A stretch of DNA of 64,000 bases from contig JACJYC010000004.1 in assembly GCA_020636325.1 (NCBI GenBank), forward strand, positions 248,001-312,000, written 5' to 3'. A model generated the notes under the pieces. It was not told where the DNA came from, ran no database searches, and saw nothing but the letters and a program-made list of their open reading frames with translations. Of the stretch, positions 61,593 through 64,000 are shown piece after piece. The first letter of the stretch is position 1. Each line of letters begins with the position of its first letter. This DNA is from Lewinellaceae bacterium. GTDB taxonomy: Bacteria > Bacteroidota > Bacteroidia > Chitinophagales > Saprospiraceae. Both the position numbers and the translations under genes were made by a program.

Positions 61593-62372
61593 ATGAGAAC
61601 ACTTTCATTTTTTTTATTGTTGACACTGTTTTCCTTGGCGGCCTGCAACAACAGCGCCCCTTCGGAACAAACTGAAGAGACCCCGCCTGCACAAAAGTAT
61701 ACGGTTACTCCCTTCGCCTCTTCCACCGAATTCGCTGACGCCGCCATCGAATCAATGGAATACAAGGACGGTAAATTTACCTTCGGCATCGGCGGGTCCA
61801 CTTATCAGCTCGGCGTGCAAACCCCCGATGCGGATGCCAAAATGTGCGCCAATTCAGCCAAAGGGCAGCATATCCACCTTATTGTCGACAATGCCCCTTA
61901 TGCGGCAGAATACACCCGCGAGTTTGAGTACGACATCCCGGACGGCGAGCACTATCTTCTGGCATTTCTCTCGCGTTCCTATCACGAAAGCATCAAAACC
62001 AAAGCCGCTTCGAAGGTGCAAAAGATTTCGGTGGCCAATAAGTCCTTCACCGCCACGAGCGACCTCATGGACCCGATGCTCTTCTACAGCCGCCCGAAAG
62101 GGGAATACATCGGCAAAAAAGAGACCGACAAGGTCATGCTCGATTTCTACCTGGCCAATTGCACCCTGGGAACGGACTATAAGGTCAAAGCTGAGATCAA
62201 CGGCGAAGAACATATGATCGACAAGTGGCAGCCGTACTATATCGAAGGGTTGCCCATCGGCGACAATACCATCAAACTCACGCTGGTCGACAAGGACGGT
62301 AATATGGTCAATACACCCTTGAATCCGGTGGAAAGGACCTTTACCCTGAAAGCCGACCCGACGGAGCAATAA
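61593..62372 (+). CDS. lipoprotein of unknown function
   Basis: This 259-residue protein has lipobox LAAC (Cys about 18) followed by a Ser/Thr/Glu-rich linker (NNSAPSEQTEETPP). Two beta-domain halves follow: GQHIHLIVDNAPYAAEY, then DIPDGEHYLLAFLSRSYHES, and later VMLDFYLANCTLG and IDKWQPYYIEGLPIGDNTIK. Similar proteins exist in many marine Bacteroidota without known function. It is divergent from copA, whose metal link cannot be extended to it. Confidence 0.75.
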   Translation: MRTLSFFLLLTLFSLAACNNSAPSEQTEETPPAQKYTVTPFASSTEFADAAIESMEYKDGKFTFGIGGSTYQLGVQTPDADAKMCANSAKGQHIHLIVDNAPYAAEYTREFEYDIPDGEHYLLAFLSRSYHESIKTKAASKVQKISVANKSFTATSDLMDPMLFYSRPKGEYIGKKETDKVMLDFYLANCTLGTDYKVKAEINGEEHMIDKWQPYYIEGLPIGDNTIKLTLVDKDGNMVNTPLNPVERTFTLKADPTEQ

Positions 62373-62385
62373 TTCCGCCCGGATT

Positions 62386-62420
62386 CTTAAGCCCGCAGGC
62401 TTGCTTAAGCCTGTAGGGAT
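62386..62420. other. imperfect hairpin after the lipoprotein gene
   Basis: GCCCGCAGGC near 62391 and GCCTGTAGGG near 62409 can pair with one bulge. There is no T-run; it is a weak terminator candidate. Confidence 0.3.
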
Positions 62421-62505
62421 TGAGCAGCCGAACCAGCCGGATGACCAGTGACAAACATCTCTTTTTGAGGTGATTTCCGTCAACATACCTGTAGGTGAAG
62501 GAGGG

Positions 62506-62513
62506 TAAATTTG
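62506..62513 (+). promoter_or_regulatory. -7 element, TAAATTTG, for the CBS gene
   Basis: This exact TAnnTTTG match lies 29 bases before the ATG at 62543. It excludes the longer start at 62495. Confidence 0.6.
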
Positions 62514-62542
62514 GGTTATTGTTAGAAACAAACCAACCAACC

Positions 62543-62995
62543 ATGAATCCTAACGTACCGGTATCCGACATTATGACCCGATCGGTTATCACGGTGAATC
62601 CCGATGACAAGTTGCCGAAGATCAGAGAGTTGTTCGTCAAGAATAATTTCCATCACCTGCCGGTTGTGGAAAACGGCACCCTGATCGGGATCATCAGCCG
62701 GGAGGATTTTCTGCGGGTCTACTATGACCTGTCCAGACAGACCACCGGTAAAACCTGGTCGGATAAATCATTTGTTCATTTAAATGCTTCGGGGATCATG
62801 ACCAAAGATCCGATGATCCTGGACCCTGAAGATTCCATTGGCCTTGCAGCAGATGTTTTCCTGGCCAATAAGTTCCATTCACTGCCCATTGTCGAAGACG
62901 GGGTATTGACCGGGATTGTTACGGTCCATGACCTGCTGGCCTTCAGTTTCAATTCTCCGGTAGAAACCGGAAAAGAAACGGAGTTTGAAGAGTGA
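62543..62995 (+). CDS. two-CBS-domain protein
   Basis: This 150-residue protein is two CBS domains: VSDIMTRSVITVNPDDKL to GIISREDFLRVYYDL, and ASGIMTKDPMILDPEDSIG to GIVTVHDLLAF. CBS pairs bind adenine nucleotides and sense energy state. The start is ATG 62543, after the promoter element. It stands alone and is followed by a strong terminator. The partner it regulates is unknown. Confidence 0.88.
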   Translation: MNPNVPVSDIMTRSVITVNPDDKLPKIRELFVKNNFHHLPVVENGTLIGIISREDFLRVYYDLSRQTTGKTWSDKSFVHLNASGIMTKDPMILDPEDSIGLAADVFLANKFHSLPIVEDGVLTGIVTVHDLLAFSFNSPVETGKETEFEE

Positions 62996-63035
62996 GACGA
63001 TTATGTTTAGGTGAATAATACGATTAGAAGTTTGG

Positions 63036-63070
63036 AATGCCGCGGCCGTTTTCTTGCCGCGGCATTTTTT
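63036..63070 (+). terminator. intrinsic terminator after the CBS gene
   Basis: AATGCCGCGGC (63036-63046) and GCCGCGGCATT (63056-63066) form a perfect 11-bp stem with a 9-base loop, followed by TTTT. It ends before the convergent BNR gene. Confidence 0.88.
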
Positions 63071-63087
63071 ATTGGAACAACGTCAAT

Positions 63088-64000
63088 TCAGTTCACCTCC
63101 GGCTTTGACTTGAGCTTGATCAGGTCGACGGCTTTTTCCTTGATCATTTTGTTCAAATCGGGTACTTCTTCGCTCATGACCTTCCTGTATCTGGTCAATT
63201 GATCATCCACCTTGCCCGTCAGTTCTTTTTTTACCTCATAGGCCTGTTTTGTCGGCCGGTTCTGACCGACGCCGGCATCCGACCCGACCCCCGACAATTT
63301 ATCCGTCAGCCGGATGGGGTAGTTGAGCGGGTCCTGATTGCTCCGGTTTTTGGTTTGATAGAGCGATTCTTCTATTTCGGACAAGGATTTGGAAATGGAC
63401 TTTCCTTTTTCGATGATCTCCTTCATGCTGTCGTCGTCCTTGTAGAGGTCGTTGAACGACTGGATCTGCTTTTTGGCTTCCCGCAGGTCGATAATGGCCT
63501 GGTGAGCTTCGGAGATCTTGTCGCGCACCTCAATCTGGAACTGGAACTGGGCAATGAGGTCCTCTCTGGAAGCATCCGACCGGGGGTCCGGAAGGATTTC
63601 GAATTCCTGTTCCTGGGTGGTTCCGCCGGTTGTTAAACGGACCTTGTACTTACCGGGGAGCGCCGTTGGTCCGGTCAGGCCGCCTGCCCATAGGATAATC
63701 CCAGGGAAAGAAGTTGCGTCCTTATAGCGCATATTCCACACAAAACGGTTGCCGCCTGCCTTGAGGTCGCGCAATTTTTCGCGCTCGTCCTTGGCTTTGG
63801 TTGAATACTCCTTGATCAGGTCGCCGCCCATTTCGTAAAAACCCAGTTTGACGGTCGCCGTATCGGCGGGTTGGCTCTTCAGGTAGAAGTGAACCATAAC
63901 GCCGCCGGGGTGGTTGGCGCCCTCGGTCCTGGAGGGCCGCCGCCCGCGTCCGCCGCCCATCCGGTAGGTCGGCATGGGTTTGTACAGGAAATGGTCGGAT
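63088..64000 (-). CDS. VPS10/BNR-type protein, C-terminal part (continues past the window end)
   Basis: The frame is open to the last base of the window, so only the last 303 residues are seen. They match the C-terminal part of the protein at 890-4057: NRFVWNMRYKD vs NRFNWDLRRE, PGKYKVRL vs PGKYLIRL, and ILPDPRSDAS vs VLPDPRLEAA, followed by a helical tail. So it is the third member of that family in the window. The BNR repeats must lie beyond the edge. No T9SS tail is present at this end. Confidence 0.85.
   Translation of the reverse strand, partial: SDHFLYKPMPTYRMGGGRGRRPSRTEGANHPGGVMVHFYLKSQPADTATVKLGFYEMGGDLIKEYSTKAKDEREKLRDLKAGGNRFVWNMRYKDATSFPGIILWAGGLTGPTALPGKYKVRLTTGGTTQEQEFEILPDPRSDASREDLIAQFQFQIEVRDKISEAHQAIIDLREAKKQIQSFNDLYKDDDSMKEIIEKGKSISKSLSEIEESLYQTKNRSNQDPLNYPIRLTDKLSGVGSDAGVGQNRPTKQAYEVKKELTGKVDDQLTRYRKVMSEEVPDLNKMIKEKAVDLIKLKSKPEVN

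Overview
The window comes from a moderately GC-rich Bacteroidota chromosome, most likely a Saprospiria/Lewinella-type lineage. The supporting signs are two SusC/SusD pairs, type IX secretion (T9SS) C-terminal sorting domains, the fused lpxC-fabZ gene typical of the phylum, a Na+-NQR operon, VPS10/BNR-repeat secreted proteins, and the Bacteroidota promoter -7 element TAnnTTTG in front of many genes. No rRNA, tRNA, CRISPR array, prophage or insertion sequence was seen. The lineage is inferred; the features are read from the sequence.

Layout. 1-4057: the tail of an outer-membrane barrel protein, a long non-coding stretch and a large VPS10/BNR propeller protein. 4158-8325: a UbiD-family decarboxylase and two tandem ATE/Bpt-like (aminoacyl-tRNA-protein transferase fold) genes. 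8348-15618 (minus): SusD, SusC, a heptamer repeat array and a secreted protein of unknown function. 15929-21699: lysS, then the lipid A block lpxD, lpxC-fabZ, lpxA plus an ABC ATPase. 21810-24613: a phosphoesterase lipoprotein, a coiled-coil membrane protein and 3-hydroxyacyl-CoA dehydrogenase. 24781-27372: a second BNR protein with a T9SS tail, followed by the largest heptamer array. 27994-31008: pgeF-like, a lipoprotein, and a sigma-like gene overlapping pnuC. 31203-37711: nqrABCDEF, with an unusual membrane-anchor extension on NqrA. 37994-47194: pdxJ, a second SusC/SusD pair and a convergent FG-GAP/ASPIC lipoprotein. 47457-48059: a DUF433 antitoxin with a nonsense-mutated DUF5615 toxin. 48203-54983: guaA, a periplasmic-binding lipoprotein, a TrmH-type methyltransferase, a cupin, repeat array C, a LuxE-like enzyme, a small lipoprotein and hemF. 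55368-58616: a cobalamin riboswitch controlling btuB and a DUF4465 (BtuH-like) T9SS protein. 58622-64000: a copper ATPase with a coupled membrane protein, a lipoprotein, a CBS-domain protein, and the 3' part of a third VPS10/BNR protein.

How the genes work together. Most of the window serves the cell envelope: lipid A synthesis, TonB-dependent uptake (two SusCD pairs and one B12 system), T9SS secretion and sodium-pumping respiration. The B12 locus is a complete unit: promoter, riboswitch, outer-membrane receptor and surface B12-binding candidate.

The most unusual structure is a family of intergenic composite repeats. Each has a 16-bp hairpin (CCACGCCnnGGCGTGG) joined to a run of 7-bp units (GATGCTG/GATGCTT/GATACTT). 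It occurs three times, in both orientations, always at gene 3' ends. Other short tandem arrays (7, 8 and 10 bp units) lie in further gaps. Other notable items are the NqrA anchor, the degraded toxin beside an intact antitoxin, a roughly 70-residue insertion in LysRS, a palindrome over the pdxJ promoter, and two genes (guaA, lpxD) whose promoter elements lie so close to the ATG that leaderless mRNAs are predicted.
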